Shown here: piece after piece, positions 19,296-29,369 of the stretch
Layout: each line of letters begins with the position of its first letter
Position numbering within the stretch: position 1 is the stretch's first letter
DNA from: Bacteroidota bacterium
Lineage (GTDB): Bacteria; Bacteroidota; Ignavibacteria; Ignavibacteriales; Ignavibacteriaceae
Reading direction: 5' to 3'
Length of the DNA stretch: 64,000 nucleotides
NCBI GenBank assembly: GCA_021824565.1
Contig: JAKAKL010000116.1
Location: 1 to 64,000 of the forward strand
Notes under the pieces: model-generated
The model's database searches: none
Told to the model about the DNA's origin: nothing
Seen by the model: the letters and a program-made list of their open reading frames with translations, nothing else
Program-made: the position numbers and the translations under genes

Positions 19296-19778
19296 TTAGT
19301 TCATAAGAGCTGCAAGCCTTAACATTGAGTCTTGGGCTTCGTCGTAATCGGGATAATAAGTTAATGCGCGGCTGTAACAGCGTATGGCTGAATTCAGTTC
19401 CCACTTCTTTTCATAAATTCTTCCGAGATTGTAAAAAGCTTCGTACTTCATTTCAAATTCTTCGCAAGCTATGGCTTTTTCAAACCACAAAATCGCTTCT
19501 TCATCTTTACCGAGGCTTAATAAATAGCTACCGACATTATTGTAAGCAACGCCGCATTCGGGATCAATAGTTAGGGCAATTCTGCATTCCTTAATAGCCT
19601 TTTCATAATTCCCCTGGAGGCTGTAGGCGACACCTAAATAAAGATGCGTCTGCGCAGTAGGAAAGATCTTTAGAGAGTTTATGTAATGCTTTATTGCAGC
19701 ATCTATTTTGCCGTCGACCTGAGACTTCACGGCTTTGTCAAAATATTCTGCTGCAAGAGTAACTTTTTCTGCTGCCAT
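19296..19778 (-). CDS. TPR-repeat protein
   Basis: Multiple TPR helices (AHLYLGVAYSLQGNYEKAIKECRIAL; AYNNVGSYLLSLGKDEEAILWFEKAI). Confidence 0.85.
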   Translation of the reverse strand: MAAEKVTLAAEYFDKAVKSQVDGKIDAAIKHYINSLKIFPTAQTHLYLGVAYSLQGNYEKAIKECRIALTIDPECGVAYNNVGSYLLSLGKDEEAILWFEKAIACEEFEMKYEAFYNLGRIYEKKWELNSAIRCYSRALTYYPDYDEAQDSMLRLAALMN

Positions 19779-19990
19779 TAAAAATCGTCCTGGAAATTTT
19801 TATCAATTATAATTTTTTCCGTGCGATAAATAAATATTCCTTTTAAATCTTTCAACAATCTTTCGCTTAATGGTATTTATTTAGAAAGATTCGGCAGATA
19901 TATCAGATAAAAAATCATTTTAAATAGATTGCCTTATGTGCGGAATAATTATAATTTTGGTCATTATTAAAAAATTATCAAAGGGATTTT

Positions 19991-21691
19991 ATGAATATCC
20001 AAAACAAAACTGTTCTTGTATTAGGCGGCTGGGGTCTGGTAGGCAACGCTGTCTCCAGAAAATTAGTCGATGAAAATCCCCGCCGAATAATTATAACTTC
20101 TCTTAAGCTATCCGAAGCACAGGATGCTGTAGAAAAGCTACGCAAAGAATTTCCGCATAAAGGCGAAGATTACTTTGTACCATGGGGCGGAGACGTCTTT
20201 GTTCGAAATGAATTTAAAGACCTTAACAGGATGTCGCTGCTTGCAGACAAAGAGAAAAGAAGCATCCTTATGCAGGATGTAATGGAAGAGCTTACTGAAA
20301 AGATCTTGAAAAGCTCTGCCCTTTATAATCTCCTTTCTACTTACAAGCCTGAAATAATTATAGACTGCATCAACACCGCAACTGCGATTGCTTACCAGGA
20401 TGTTTATTCAACATATAGAAGCATCTTCAAGGCGATTAAGACGAACGCAGGCTATGATGAACTTGTAAGCGAGGCTGAAAAGCTTCTTTGCACTCTTTAT
20501 ATTCCCCAGCTTATACGGCACGTTCAGATTTTATACTCAAGCATGAGCGAGGTGAAATCTGAAATCTATATTAAGATCGGGACAAGCGGAACCGGAGGAA
20601 TGGGATTAAATATTCCATATACTCACAGCGAAGAAAAACCGTCGCGGGTTCTGCTAAGCAAATCTTCCATCGCGGGAGCGCATACTCTACTTCTTTTCCT
20701 TATGGCTCGAACTCCGAACGGACCAATAACAAAAGAAATAAAACCCACGGCAGCCATCGCATGGAAGAAGATCGAATACGGCGAAATTAAAAAAAGAGGT
20801 CAGCCGATTGAGCTTGTTGATGTGCCGGTAACAGAAGCCGTTCCGCTTAAAGATAAATTTGTTCTCTGCTCCGATAAACAATACCGGACTACGGGACAAA
20901 CTTTAAAATCTGTTTTTATAGACACAGGTGAAAACGGGATTTTCTCCAAAGGAGAATTTGAAACTATAACGGCTCAGAAGCAGATGGAGTTTGTTACTCC
21001 GGAAGAAATTTCCGATGTAGTTATTTATGAAATCAAAGGCGGGAATACCGGTCATGACATAGTTAGCTCGCTTGACCACGCAACGATGGAGCCGACTTAC
21101 CGCGCCGGTTATCTTCAGCATATGGCTGTTAAAAAGCTTGCACAGCTTGAAAAAGAGAACAACGTTTCAAGCGTCGCTTTCGAGCTTTTAGGACCGCCAA
21201 GGCTTTCAAAGCTTTTGTATGAAATTCATCTCATAAGTTTGTTCTGCAAAACGATGAAAGATATTTTGATTTCTTCGCCGGATGATTTATCTGAAAAATG
21301 CTTTGAAGCTGTTTCGGAAAATTCAAAGCTGCGAAGTGAAATAATTTCTATCGGCATTCCTATTCTTCTGCCTGATGGCGGATCGTTGCTTAGAAGCGGA
21401 ACGATTAAAATTCCTGCTTTCCGCGGAGAAAATATTCTCGACATTACAAAAGAGAATATCGAGAAATGGTCCAATGAAGGATGGATTGATTTGCGCCCAT
21501 CTAACATGGCTAAATGGCAAACGCGCATCAAAGAGCTGATTGCCGAAGCCGAAAAAATTCCGGCGTCCGAAACAAGTTCAATGCATGTAAGGACAAAAGA
21601 ATACTGGAATAATTTTGATGAAATAAATATCGGGAAAATCTGCAGCTGGCTTTTCATCCACGAAGAGCAAGGCACAAGAATGAAGGCTTAA
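19991..21691 (+). CDS. Large NAD(P)-binding Rossmann (SDR/epimerase-like) protein, function unknown
   Basis: N-terminal TVLVLGGWGLVGNAVSRKL nucleotide-binding motif; 566 aa. Confidence 0.65.
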   Translation: MNIQNKTVLVLGGWGLVGNAVSRKLVDENPRRIIITSLKLSEAQDAVEKLRKEFPHKGEDYFVPWGGDVFVRNEFKDLNRMSLLADKEKRSILMQDVMEELTEKILKSSALYNLLSTYKPEIIIDCINTATAIAYQDVYSTYRSIFKAIKTNAGYDELVSEAEKLLCTLYIPQLIRHVQILYSSMSEVKSEIYIKIGTSGTGGMGLNIPYTHSEEKPSRVLLSKSSIAGAHTLLLFLMARTPNGPITKEIKPTAAIAWKKIEYGEIKKRGQPIELVDVPVTEAVPLKDKFVLCSDKQYRTTGQTLKSVFIDTGENGIFSKGEFETITAQKQMEFVTPEEISDVVIYEIKGGNTGHDIVSSLDHATMEPTYRAGYLQHMAVKKLAQLEKENNVSSVAFELLGPPRLSKLLYEIHLISLFCKTMKDILISSPDDLSEKCFEAVSENSKLRSEIISIGIPILLPDGGSLLRSGTIKIPAFRGENILDITKENIEKWSNEGWIDLRPSNMAKWQTRIKELIAEAEKIPASETSSMHVRTKEYWNNFDEINIGKICSWLFIHEEQGTRMKA

Positions 21692-21748
21692 AATGAAGAG
21701 ATGGTTCGCTGGTTCTGTTCCGCGGATCATCTCTTAAATTTTTCTTCT

Positions 21749-22516
21749 TTAAGATTTAAAAAATTCTTCTTCCAGTCTATTTAATAAATGCTTAAGCAAA
21801 GTATTGTTTTGCCTGCAGAACCTAATGCCGTTTAATAGCTGCTCTTCTGTTTGTATATATTTGTCTTCGACCAGCTCATCCAATCCGTTTGCAGCCATAC
21901 TTCTTAATAAACTTTCCGTAGCTTCGATATGAAATTGCAGACCGATCACTTTATCCTTGTAAACAAAGGCTTGATTTCGGCAGCCCTGGCTTGCGGCAAT
22001 ATGAGTGGCATTATCCGGCAGATCAAAAGTGTCGCCGTGCCAGTGAAAAACATTTGTTTCGTTGGGAAAGAAATCAAACAGCTTATTTCCTTTTGCTTCC
22101 GGAGTAAGCGTTATTTCAAACCAGCCGATCTCCTTATAAAGATTTGGGAAAACTTTTTTTCCTAAAGACGATGCAATCAATTGAGCGCCGAGACAAATAC
22201 CGAGAACGATTTTCCCGTTTTCAATCGCGCTCTTAATAAACTGTTTCTCTTGCTTCAGCCAGGGAAATCTCTGCTCATCATTCACGCTCATCGAGCCGCC
22301 CATAATTATAAGAAAATCAAAACCGTCGCTGGCGGGCAGTTCACTATTTTCATAAAATCTGGTATAAGTCAATTCATGATTCTTTCCTCTAATCCAGTCT
22401 TCAATGTAACCCGGACCTTCAAATTTTTCATGCTGAAGTATATGAATTCTCATAATCTTTCCTGAATATGTTAATGGAAAAATTTTTAATACAAGCCAAC
22501 ATAATAAAAATAACAA
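21749..22516 (-). CDS. Class I glutamine amidotransferase-like protein
   Basis: ILGICLGAQLIASSLG nucleophile elbow; GLQFHIEAT. Confidence 0.88.
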   Translation of the reverse strand: MLFLLCWLVLKIFPLTYSGKIMRIHILQHEKFEGPGYIEDWIRGKNHELTYTRFYENSELPASDGFDFLIIMGGSMSVNDEQRFPWLKQEKQFIKSAIENGKIVLGICLGAQLIASSLGKKVFPNLYKEIGWFEITLTPEAKGNKLFDFFPNETNVFHWHGDTFDLPDNATHIAASQGCRNQAFVYKDKVIGLQFHIEATESLLRSMAANGLDELVEDKYIQTEEQLLNGIRFCRQNNTLLKHLLNRLEEEFFKS

Positions 22517-22567
22517 TTATTCAATGTGAACCGTAAAAGCAAATTTCTTACGAAAATTTTTAATTCT

Positions 22568-22575
22568 TATATTTG
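22568..22575 (+). promoter_or_regulatory. Candidate -7 element TATATTTG upstream of purL
   Basis: TAnnTTTG match 42 bp upstream of the purL start. Confidence 0.35.
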
Positions 22576-22616
22576 CGGGGCAAATCAATTTTATTTCATA
22601 ATTCGGACAGCAATAG

Positions 22617-24839
22617 ATGCAAGAGCCTGAGATTACATTAAGTTTAGCTTTAGAGCATGGATTAACAGAAGAAGAATTTGAAAAGATAAAAGAAATATTG
22701 GGAAGGACTCCAACTTTTACCGAGCTTGGAATCTTCAGCGTAATGTGGAGCGAACACTGCAGCTATAAAAACTCAATCGCACTTCTAAAAACCTTACCAA
22801 GAAGCGGCAAGAAATTATTAGTAGGGGCGGGCGAAGAGAATGCCGGTCTGGTAGACATTGGCGATGGACTCGCAATAGCTTTTAAAATTGAAAGCCACAA
22901 TCATCCTTCTGCGGTTGAGCCTTACCAGGGTGCGGCGACAGGCGTCGGAGGAATTATGCGGGATATTTTTACAATGGGTGCACGTCCGATAGCTTCGCTC
23001 GATTCTCTGCGATTCGGTACTCTGGACGATCCGCATACGAGATTTTTATTCGATGGTGTTGTTAGAGGAATCGGCGATTATGGAAACAGCTTCGGCGTTC
23101 CGACTGTTGCCGGCGAAGTTTATTTTGATGAGTCTTATCAGGGCAATCCACTGGTCAATGCGATGGCAATCGGCATAGTTAAAACCGAACACGTTGCAAG
23201 CGCAATAGCGAAAGGCGAAGGCAATCCTGTTATGATAGTCGGTTCATCAACGGGAAGAGACGGAATTCACGGCGCCACTTTTGCATCCGAAGAAATTTCT
23301 GAAAAATCAGAATCGAAACGACCTTCCGTTCAAGTCGGCGATCCATTTACTGAAAAACTTTTATTAGAAGCTTCGCTTGAAATAATTAAAAACGGATGGC
23401 TGATTGGTATTCAAGATATGGGAGCCGCCGGGATTTCATGCTCAACAAGCGAGATGAGCGCAAAGGGAAATTCCGGGATGAAAATAAATCTAAGCAAAGT
23501 TCCTCTGCGTGAAAAAGGAATGACCGCTTACGAAATCATGTTGTCTGAAAGTCAGGAGAGAATGCTTTGCGCTGTAAAAAAAGGATTCGAGGACAAGGTA
23601 AAGGAAGTATTTGAGAAATGGGACCTTCATTGTGAAATAATCGGCGAAGTGACTAACGACGGCTTGCTTCACATTGACTATGAAGGATCAAACAAGGCTG
23701 TAATACCGGCTTATGAATTAGTCTTGGGCGGAGGCGCGCCGGTTTATTACCGCGATACCAAAGAGCCGAAATATATCAATGATCTAAGGTCATTTGATTT
23801 TTCTGTTCTGCCGAAGACTGGAAATTTAGAAGAAACATTCTTAAAAATTTTTTCATCTCATAACATAGTTTCTAAAAGATGGGTTTACGAACAGTACGAC
23901 TCAATGGTAAGGACAAATACAATCGTCGGTCCCGGATGCGATGCGGCAGTTATTTATATTAAAGAAAACAATAAAGCATTAGCGGCAAAGACTGACTGTA
24001 ACTCAAGGTACGTTTACTTAAATCCAAAAGAAGGGACAAAAATAGCGGTGGCTGAGTCTGCGAGAAATATTGTATGCTCCGGCGGAGTTCCTTTGGCAAT
24101 TACAAATTGTTTGAACTTCGGTAATCCACATAAACCGGAAATGTACTGGCAATTTAAGGAAGCAATAAACGGCATGGGCGAGGCTTGCAGATTTTTTGAT
24201 ACTCCGGTTACAGGCGGGAATGTAAGTTTTTATAATGAGTCGCCGAACATTGCAGTTTATCCAACGCCGACAATAGGCATGGTTGGTTTGATCGAAAATA
24301 TTGAGGACATTACCACTTCATTTTTTAAAGATGAAAATGATTTAGTATACATTTTAGGCGAAGATTATGAAGAGTTAGGCGGAAGTGAATTCGCAAAAAT
24401 AATTCACGATAAAGTTGCAGGCGATTCTCCTAAGATGGACCTTGCGGTTGAAAAGAAATTGCATGAAGTTGTACTTCAATTGATCGAAAAGAAATTAATT
24501 AAATCGGCGCATGATATATCCGAAGGCGGCGCTGCGGTTGCAATTGCTGAATGCTGTATTATCAACCAGGAAAGATTAGTCGGCGCTGATGTTAATATTC
24601 CAATTAAATCGAGAGAAGATTTTTCGCTCTTTTCGGAAAGTCAATCAAGAATAATAATTTCTATTGCGAAGGAGAATCAAGGGAAAGTTGAAAATATATT
24701 GAGAGATAAAAATCAAAAATTTTATTTAGCAGGAAAGACCGGCGGCAGCAGTATTGTTATCAATAATAAGTTGACTTTTGAATTAGCCAGTCTTGCCGAT
24801 ATATATTACAATACAATTTCTCGAATCATGAATGACTAA
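22617..24839 (+). CDS. purL: Phosphoribosylformylglycinamidine synthase II
   Basis: [34 protein letters not shown]. Confidence 0.96.
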   Translation: MQEPEITLSLALEHGLTEEEFEKIKEILGRTPTFTELGIFSVMWSEHCSYKNSIALLKTLPRSGKKLLVGAGEENAGLVDIGDGLAIAFKIESHNHPSAVEPYQGAATGVGGIMRDIFTMGARPIASLDSLRFGTLDDPHTRFLFDGVVRGIGDYGNSFGVPTVAGEVYFDESYQGNPLVNAMAIGIVKTEHVASAIAKGEGNPVMIVGSSTGRDGIHGATFASEEISEKSESKRPSVQVGDPFTEKLLLEASLEIIKNGWLIGIQDMGAAGISCSTSEMSAKGNSGMKINLSKVPLREKGMTAYEIMLSESQERMLCAVKKGFEDKVKEVFEKWDLHCEIIGEVTNDGLLHIDYEGSNKAVIPAYELVLGGGAPVYYRDTKEPKYINDLRSFDFSVLPKTGNLEETFLKIFSSHNIVSKRWVYEQYDSMVRTNTIVGPGCDAAVIYIKENNKALAAKTDCNSRYVYLNPKEGTKIAVAESARNIVCSGGVPLAITNCLNFGNPHKPEMYWQFKEAINGMGEACRFFDTPVTGGNVSFYNESPNIAVYPTPTIGMVGLIENIEDITTSFFKDENDLVYILGEDYEELGGSEFAKIIHDKVAGDSPKMDLAVEKKLHEVVLQLIEKKLIKSAHDISEGGAAVAIAECCIINQERLVGADVNIPIKSREDFSLFSESQSRIIISIAKENQGKVENILRDKNQKFYLAGKTGGSSIVINNKLTFELASLADIYYNTISRIMND

Positions 24840-25797
24840 AGAATCAATTTTATATAAAATCCAGAGTTCGTATTTGTACAAGGAATTTGGAAGACTAAAA
24901 TTAATTCTTCATCATATCCCGACTTTCAGGAAAATTAAAGAATTTATCGTTCACTATTTCGGCGGATTAATAAAGAGAACCGACGAGCATCATGCATATC
25001 TATTGGCTGGCGGCTTGGCATTTTCTCTTTTTGTTTGCATCATTCCATTTATGCTGATTATTTTTTCAGTGCTTGGCAACGTATTGAACTCGCATAATAT
25101 GCAGTACCAGATAAATGCTTTCATAGATACAATTATTCCTTATGAAAATTACGCCGAGCTTGCAAAGAAAGTAATTTTTTCACGGATAGACGAAGTTATA
25201 AAATATAAAAATATTGCAGGTGTAGTTGGAGGATTTGGTTTGCTGTTTGCTGCGAGCGGATTATTCAGCAGTATGAGGACCATTCTTAACAGAGTTTTCG
25301 GCGCTAGAGGAGACGAGTCTTACCTTTGGGGCAAGCTGAAAGATTTCGCCTTAGTACTGATGGTAATTCTTATTTTTCTTCTTACAACGATTTTAACACC
25401 GCTGGTAGACATAATAAAAGAAATTGCCGGTCAATTTAAAATCTTTAGTTTTTTACAGATTGGAATCTTTGAGCATTTTTTATTCTCAGTGCTTTCGCTG
25501 CTGATAATTTTTATTGTCTTTTCTATTTTATATATCACAGTGCCGGTTATTAAAATTAGGAAGAGTGTCGTTTTCATCAGCGCCTTCTGGGCTGCGCTTC
25601 TCTGGGAGGCTGCAAAGCAAGGCTTCGGGTTTTATTTGAACCACTTCAAAACCTGGGGTGAAATATACGGCACATACACTTTTCTTGTAGTTATCGCCTT
25701 CTGGATTTATTATTCATCAATCGTTTTTATAATCGGAGCAGAGATCGGAAGGCTGTATTCCGAGCGAAAATTTCTTCTATCGCAGCAAAATAATTAA
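24832..25797 (+). CDS. YihY/BrkB family inner-membrane protein
   Basis: [21 protein letters not shown]...[18 protein letters not shown]; overlaps the purL stop. Confidence 0.85.
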   Translation: MTKESILYKIQSSYLYKEFGRLKLILHHIPTFRKIKEFIVHYFGGLIKRTDEHHAYLLAGGLAFSLFVCIIPFMLIIFSVLGNVLNSHNMQYQINAFIDTIIPYENYAELAKKVIFSRIDEVIKYKNIAGVVGGFGLLFAASGLFSSMRTILNRVFGARGDESYLWGKLKDFALVLMVILIFLLTTILTPLVDIIKEIAGQFKIFSFLQIGIFEHFLFSVLSLLIIFIVFSILYITVPVIKIRKSVVFISAFWAALLWEAAKQGFGFYLNHFKTWGEIYGTYTFLVVIAFWIYYSSIVFIIGAEIGRLYSERKFLLSQQNN

Positions 25798-26039
25798 TTG
25801 ATATCGCATGAACCTGAACCGCATCCACACGAGCTGCAGGAAGGGCTTTCCGCTGGCTCGTAACCCGAAGATGAATAACCGCCAGATGAATTTACATTTG
25901 CGCTAAAGGTTGATAATAATTTCTTGTTGTTTTGGGATCCGCATTTTGGACAACTTACTGTATCAGAATCATTTAAAGTTTTGTGGAAAATATCAAACTT
26001 CGTTTTGCATTCCGAACATTTATATTCGTAAACCGGCAT
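25794..26039 (-). CDS. FmdB-family zinc-ribbon protein
   Basis: MPVYEYKCSECKTKFDIFH...CPKCGS. Confidence 0.88.
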   Translation of the reverse strand: MPVYEYKCSECKTKFDIFHKTLNDSDTVSCPKCGSQNNKKLLSTFSANVNSSGGYSSSGYEPAESPSCSSCGCGSGSCDIN

Positions 26040-26191
26040 TTCTTCTCCATTAAATTAAAAAAAAGAAAATTCTATCTTGTTAATAGATAATCACAAAAAG
26101 TTCGATGTCAAATTTAAAAATAAGATTCAGTTAAAAAAAACTCGCTTCATTAAAGATATAACTTGACAAAGATATATTTTGTAGTTATGTT

Positions 26192-26217
26192 TAATCAGAT
26201 AATTTAATCTGATTAAG
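26192..26217. promoter_or_regulatory. Perfect palindromic operator candidate upstream of the Rrf2 gene
   Basis: TTAATCAGAT-aattta-ATCTGATTAA, ending 3 bp before the ATG. Confidence 0.7.
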
Positions 26218-26220
26218 AAA

Positions 26221-26661
26221 ATGACAGTAATTTTTTCTAAAAAATGTGAATACGGATTGCAGGCTGTTCTTTATTTGGCAGCTAAAGAAGACTCAGAAGT
26301 AACTTCGGCAGATGAGATTTCAAAGAAGCTGAAAATACCGCGCGAGTTTGTTTCAAAGATCCTGCAAAGCTTAACTGAAAGCGGAATCGTAAATTCCAAG
26401 AAAGGAAAATCCGGCGGTTTTTCCCTGGCGAAGAAGCCAGAAAAGATCAGATTAATAGATGTTGTAGCGGCAATTGACGGACTTGAAATATTTAAAAGCT
26501 GCGTCTTAGGATTTCCTCAATGTTCGCCGGAACATCCTTGTCCACTGCACGATAAATGGGGAGTTCTAAGAACAAACGCTTACAATATGCTTACCGATGA
26601 AACTCTGGATATGCTTAAAGACAAGACGTTAAAAAAAGTTCGTCATATTTCTAAGACTTAA
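26221..26661 (+). CDS. Rrf2-family transcriptional regulator (NsrR/IscR-like)
   Basis: CEYGLQAVLYLA..., C-x6-C-x5-C in SCVLGFPQCSPEHPCPLH. Confidence 0.9.
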   Translation: MTVIFSKKCEYGLQAVLYLAAKEDSEVTSADEISKKLKIPREFVSKILQSLTESGIVNSKKGKSGGFSLAKKPEKIRLIDVVAAIDGLEIFKSCVLGFPQCSPEHPCPLHDKWGVLRTNAYNMLTDETLDMLKDKTLKKVRHISKT

Positions 26662-26667
26662 AAATTT

Positions 26668-27810
26668 TTGATGCTAAATCGGACTAAAATATCTGATATG
26701 AAAGAGAAGAAAAAAATAATTCGCAACGGGGAAAGCAAAATTCAAAAAATTAGGTTCATCGTTCAAAGTGCGTTTATACTGCTTTGTGTTTGGATCGGGA
26801 TAGAATTTTACCTGTTTACGCGTTACCTCGAATCGAATGGCACAACTGCCTTTTATCATCGTCCGCCCGGCGTAGACGGATTTTTGCCGATAAGTTCAAT
26901 GATGAGTTTTTATTATTTTATTTCTACCGGCACAATTCATCAGGCGCATCCGGCAGGCTTATTTATTTTTGCCGCTATTTTACTTCTCTCCCTTGTTTTT
27001 GGAAAAGCATTTTGCAGCTGGCTTTGCCCGGTTGGTTTTATTTCGGAGTTAATAGGAGATTTCGGTGAAAAAGTTTTTAAAAATAAAATCAAGATTCCTA
27101 AATGGCTCGACTACCCTCTCAGAAGTTTAAAATATCTAATGCTCGGATTTTTATTTTACGCAGTGTTTGCTTTGATGGATTTAGCTTCTATTAAAGCTTT
27201 CCTCGACAGTCCTTATAACCAGGTTGCAGATTTGAAAATGTATTATTTCTTCGCAAATATTTCCAGAGCGGCATTGATCATTTTAGCTTCACTTTTTGTT
27301 CTGTCAATATTAATAAGAAATTTTTGGTGCAGGTATTTATGCCCTTACGGCGCGCTTCTTGGCTTGGTTTCTTTTTTAAGTCCGCATAAAATTAAAAGGA
27401 ATCCGGTTAGCTGCATCGATTGCGGTTTATGTGCAAAAGCTTGTCCATCAAGAATTAAAGTCGACAAAGTGATTACAGTTTTATCTGATGAATGCAACAC
27501 TTGCCTAAGCTGCGTAGACGCATGTCCTGTTGCAGACACTCTGGATTTAAAATCTATTTATACAAAAAAGAAAATTTCAAAAAAGGCGGCTGCAATCGGC
27601 ATAGTTTCAATTTTCATGGCAGTAACGGGCATCGGAATGCTTACAGGGCATTGGCAAAATAATATTTCAAAAGAAGAATATTTAGTTCATTACAGATTGA
27701 TGGACACTTACGGACATCCAACAGGAACTGCAGCGGTAAAAGAGTTCAACGCTGAATCAAACAAAAACCATTTCCCGGATGACAGTAAATCTTTAAAAAC
27801 TAAAAATTAA
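26668..27810 (+). CDS. NapH/CcoG-like 4Fe-4S membrane protein
   Basis: FCSWLCPVGFISE, FWCRYLCPYGALLG, two C-terminal CxxCxxCxxxCP clusters. Confidence 0.85.
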   Translation: MMLNRTKISDMKEKKKIIRNGESKIQKIRFIVQSAFILLCVWIGIEFYLFTRYLESNGTTAFYHRPPGVDGFLPISSMMSFYYFISTGTIHQAHPAGLFIFAAILLLSLVFGKAFCSWLCPVGFISELIGDFGEKVFKNKIKIPKWLDYPLRSLKYLMLGFLFYAVFALMDLASIKAFLDSPYNQVADLKMYYFFANISRAALIILASLFVLSILIRNFWCRYLCPYGALLGLVSFLSPHKIKRNPVSCIDCGLCAKACPSRIKVDKVITVLSDECNTCLSCVDACPVADTLDLKSIYTKKKISKKAAAIGIVSIFMAVTGIGMLTGHWQNNISKEEYLVHYRLMDTYGHPTGTAAVKEFNAESNKNHFPDDSKSLKTKN

Positions 27811-27882
27811 CGAACAAATTTCCCTCTAAGCAATCAGAGATAGAAATGAAAAATCAATTATAATATTAGAAAGGCAAAGCAA

Positions 27883-28629
27883 ATGAGCGAACTGCAATAT
27901 AATAACACAGACAACTTAACCTTATCACAGATTGTGAGAGATGATTTTCATGCGGCAAAAGTTTTAGAAAAATATCATCTGGATTTTTGCTGTAAAGGCA
28001 ACCGCCTGTTTGGCGAAGCTTGTAAAGAAAAAGGATTGAGTAGTAATGAGATTCTCGCCGAGATAGAAAATCAAAAGAGTGCTATCAAAAATGGAATTAA
28101 GTTTGATCAGTGGGAACTGGACTTCTTGGTGGAATATATAATTAATAGTCATCATAAATATATTAAAGAAAACGGACCGGGGATCGGAGCCCACATTGAA
28201 AAAGTAGCCATTGTCCACGGCAAAAATCATCCTGAGACTATTGATATTGCAAAATTATATTCAATCATACACAAAGATTTAAAACAGCATTTGATGAAAG
28301 AAGAAGAAATTCTTTTTCCTTACATAAAATATCTTGTAAAAGTAAAAACCGGGAATGCACCTCTGGAAACACCGTACTTTAGAACAATTGCGAATCCGAT
28401 TAAGATGATAGAAGCTGAGCATCAATCAGCAGGCGATATCTTCGAGCAAATTAGAAACATTACGAATAATTACGCTATCCCCGAAGACGCGTGCAATACC
28501 TATAGGCTTTCTTATAACGAGTTAAATGAATTTGAGCTTGATCTTCATCAGCATGTTCATCTGGAAAATAATATTTTATTTCCTAAAGCAATAGAATTAG
28601 AAAAAAAACTTTTCAGCAAAGACATGTAA
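27883..28629 (+). CDS. ric: Iron-sulfur cluster repair di-iron protein (Ric/ScdA/YtfE)
   Basis: KYHLDFCCKGNRLFGEACKEKGL plus hemerythrin-like His/Glu pattern. Confidence 0.92.
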   Translation: MSELQYNNTDNLTLSQIVRDDFHAAKVLEKYHLDFCCKGNRLFGEACKEKGLSSNEILAEIENQKSAIKNGIKFDQWELDFLVEYIINSHHKYIKENGPGIGAHIEKVAIVHGKNHPETIDIAKLYSIIHKDLKQHLMKEEEILFPYIKYLVKVKTGNAPLETPYFRTIANPIKMIEAEHQSAGDIFEQIRNITNNYAIPEDACNTYRLSYNELNEFELDLHQHVHLENNILFPKAIELEKKLFSKDM

Positions 28630-28642
28630 CCCAGCAGCCTTT

Positions 28643-28671
28643 CAAATGCCGTTTGTGGGCACCGGCATTTG
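28643..28671 (+). terminator. Intrinsic terminator after ric
   Basis: CAAATGCCG-(11 nt)-CGGCATTTG followed by ttaggctttttatttttt. Confidence 0.75.
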
Positions 28672-28740
28672 TTAGGCTTTTTATTTTTTATGATCTTTTT
28701 TGTTTCCGGTCGTCTTGATATTTTTGCTGAAAAAAATATA

Positions 28741-29208
28741 ATGGAACACGAAAAAAGTCTGCTCTCAATTTCTCACGATCATTTTCACATTATGATGGTT
28801 GCACAAATCATAAAGAAAGACAGTGCTGCTGCCAACGGCTTCCTAAAAAATCTGGATGAGAAAGTAAAATACGCCGTTCATTTTTTTGATCAGGAATTAG
28901 CAAATCATTTTTATCTTGAAGAACATATTTTCCAGCCTTTAACTAAAGGAATTTCAGAAGAAATAGATGAGTTGCTTGAAAAGATGAAAGCCGAACACAA
29001 AAATATCGAACTGCTTGTTCGCTCATTAAAAAATAAAACCGATCTTGAAAATAAATTAAACTTAATCTCCAGTGCACTTGAAAATCATATCCAGCTTGAA
29101 GAAAGAATACTTTTTCCGAAAATTAAAGAATCTCTTTCAGAAGAAGAATTAGAAGCGCTTGCAGCCAAGCTTAATGATAAAGGTTATGAAAATATCTATA
29201 AAAATTAA
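28741..29208 (+). CDS. Hemerythrin-domain protein (start corrected from the 28669 ORF start)
   Basis: SHDHFHIMMVAQIIKK, HFYLEEHIFQPLTK, HIQLEERILFPKIKE. Confidence 0.82.
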   Translation: MEHEKSLLSISHDHFHIMMVAQIIKKDSAAANGFLKNLDEKVKYAVHFFDQELANHFYLEEHIFQPLTKGISEEIDELLEKMKAEHKNIELLVRSLKNKTDLENKLNLISSALENHIQLEERILFPKIKESLSEEELEALAAKLNDKGYENIYKN

Positions 29209-29369
29209 TCTCAGTTTCTTTCTGAAAAACGTTTGAAAAAATTTATAATTTGGGACAAATAGAGGGCTTTAAAATTTGAAAAAGCTTTTTTACCGCATTT
29301 TTATTGACTTACCAAAGTGATTTATATATATTTCGCATCTATTTTTTCAAAGATATTAGAATACGTAAT

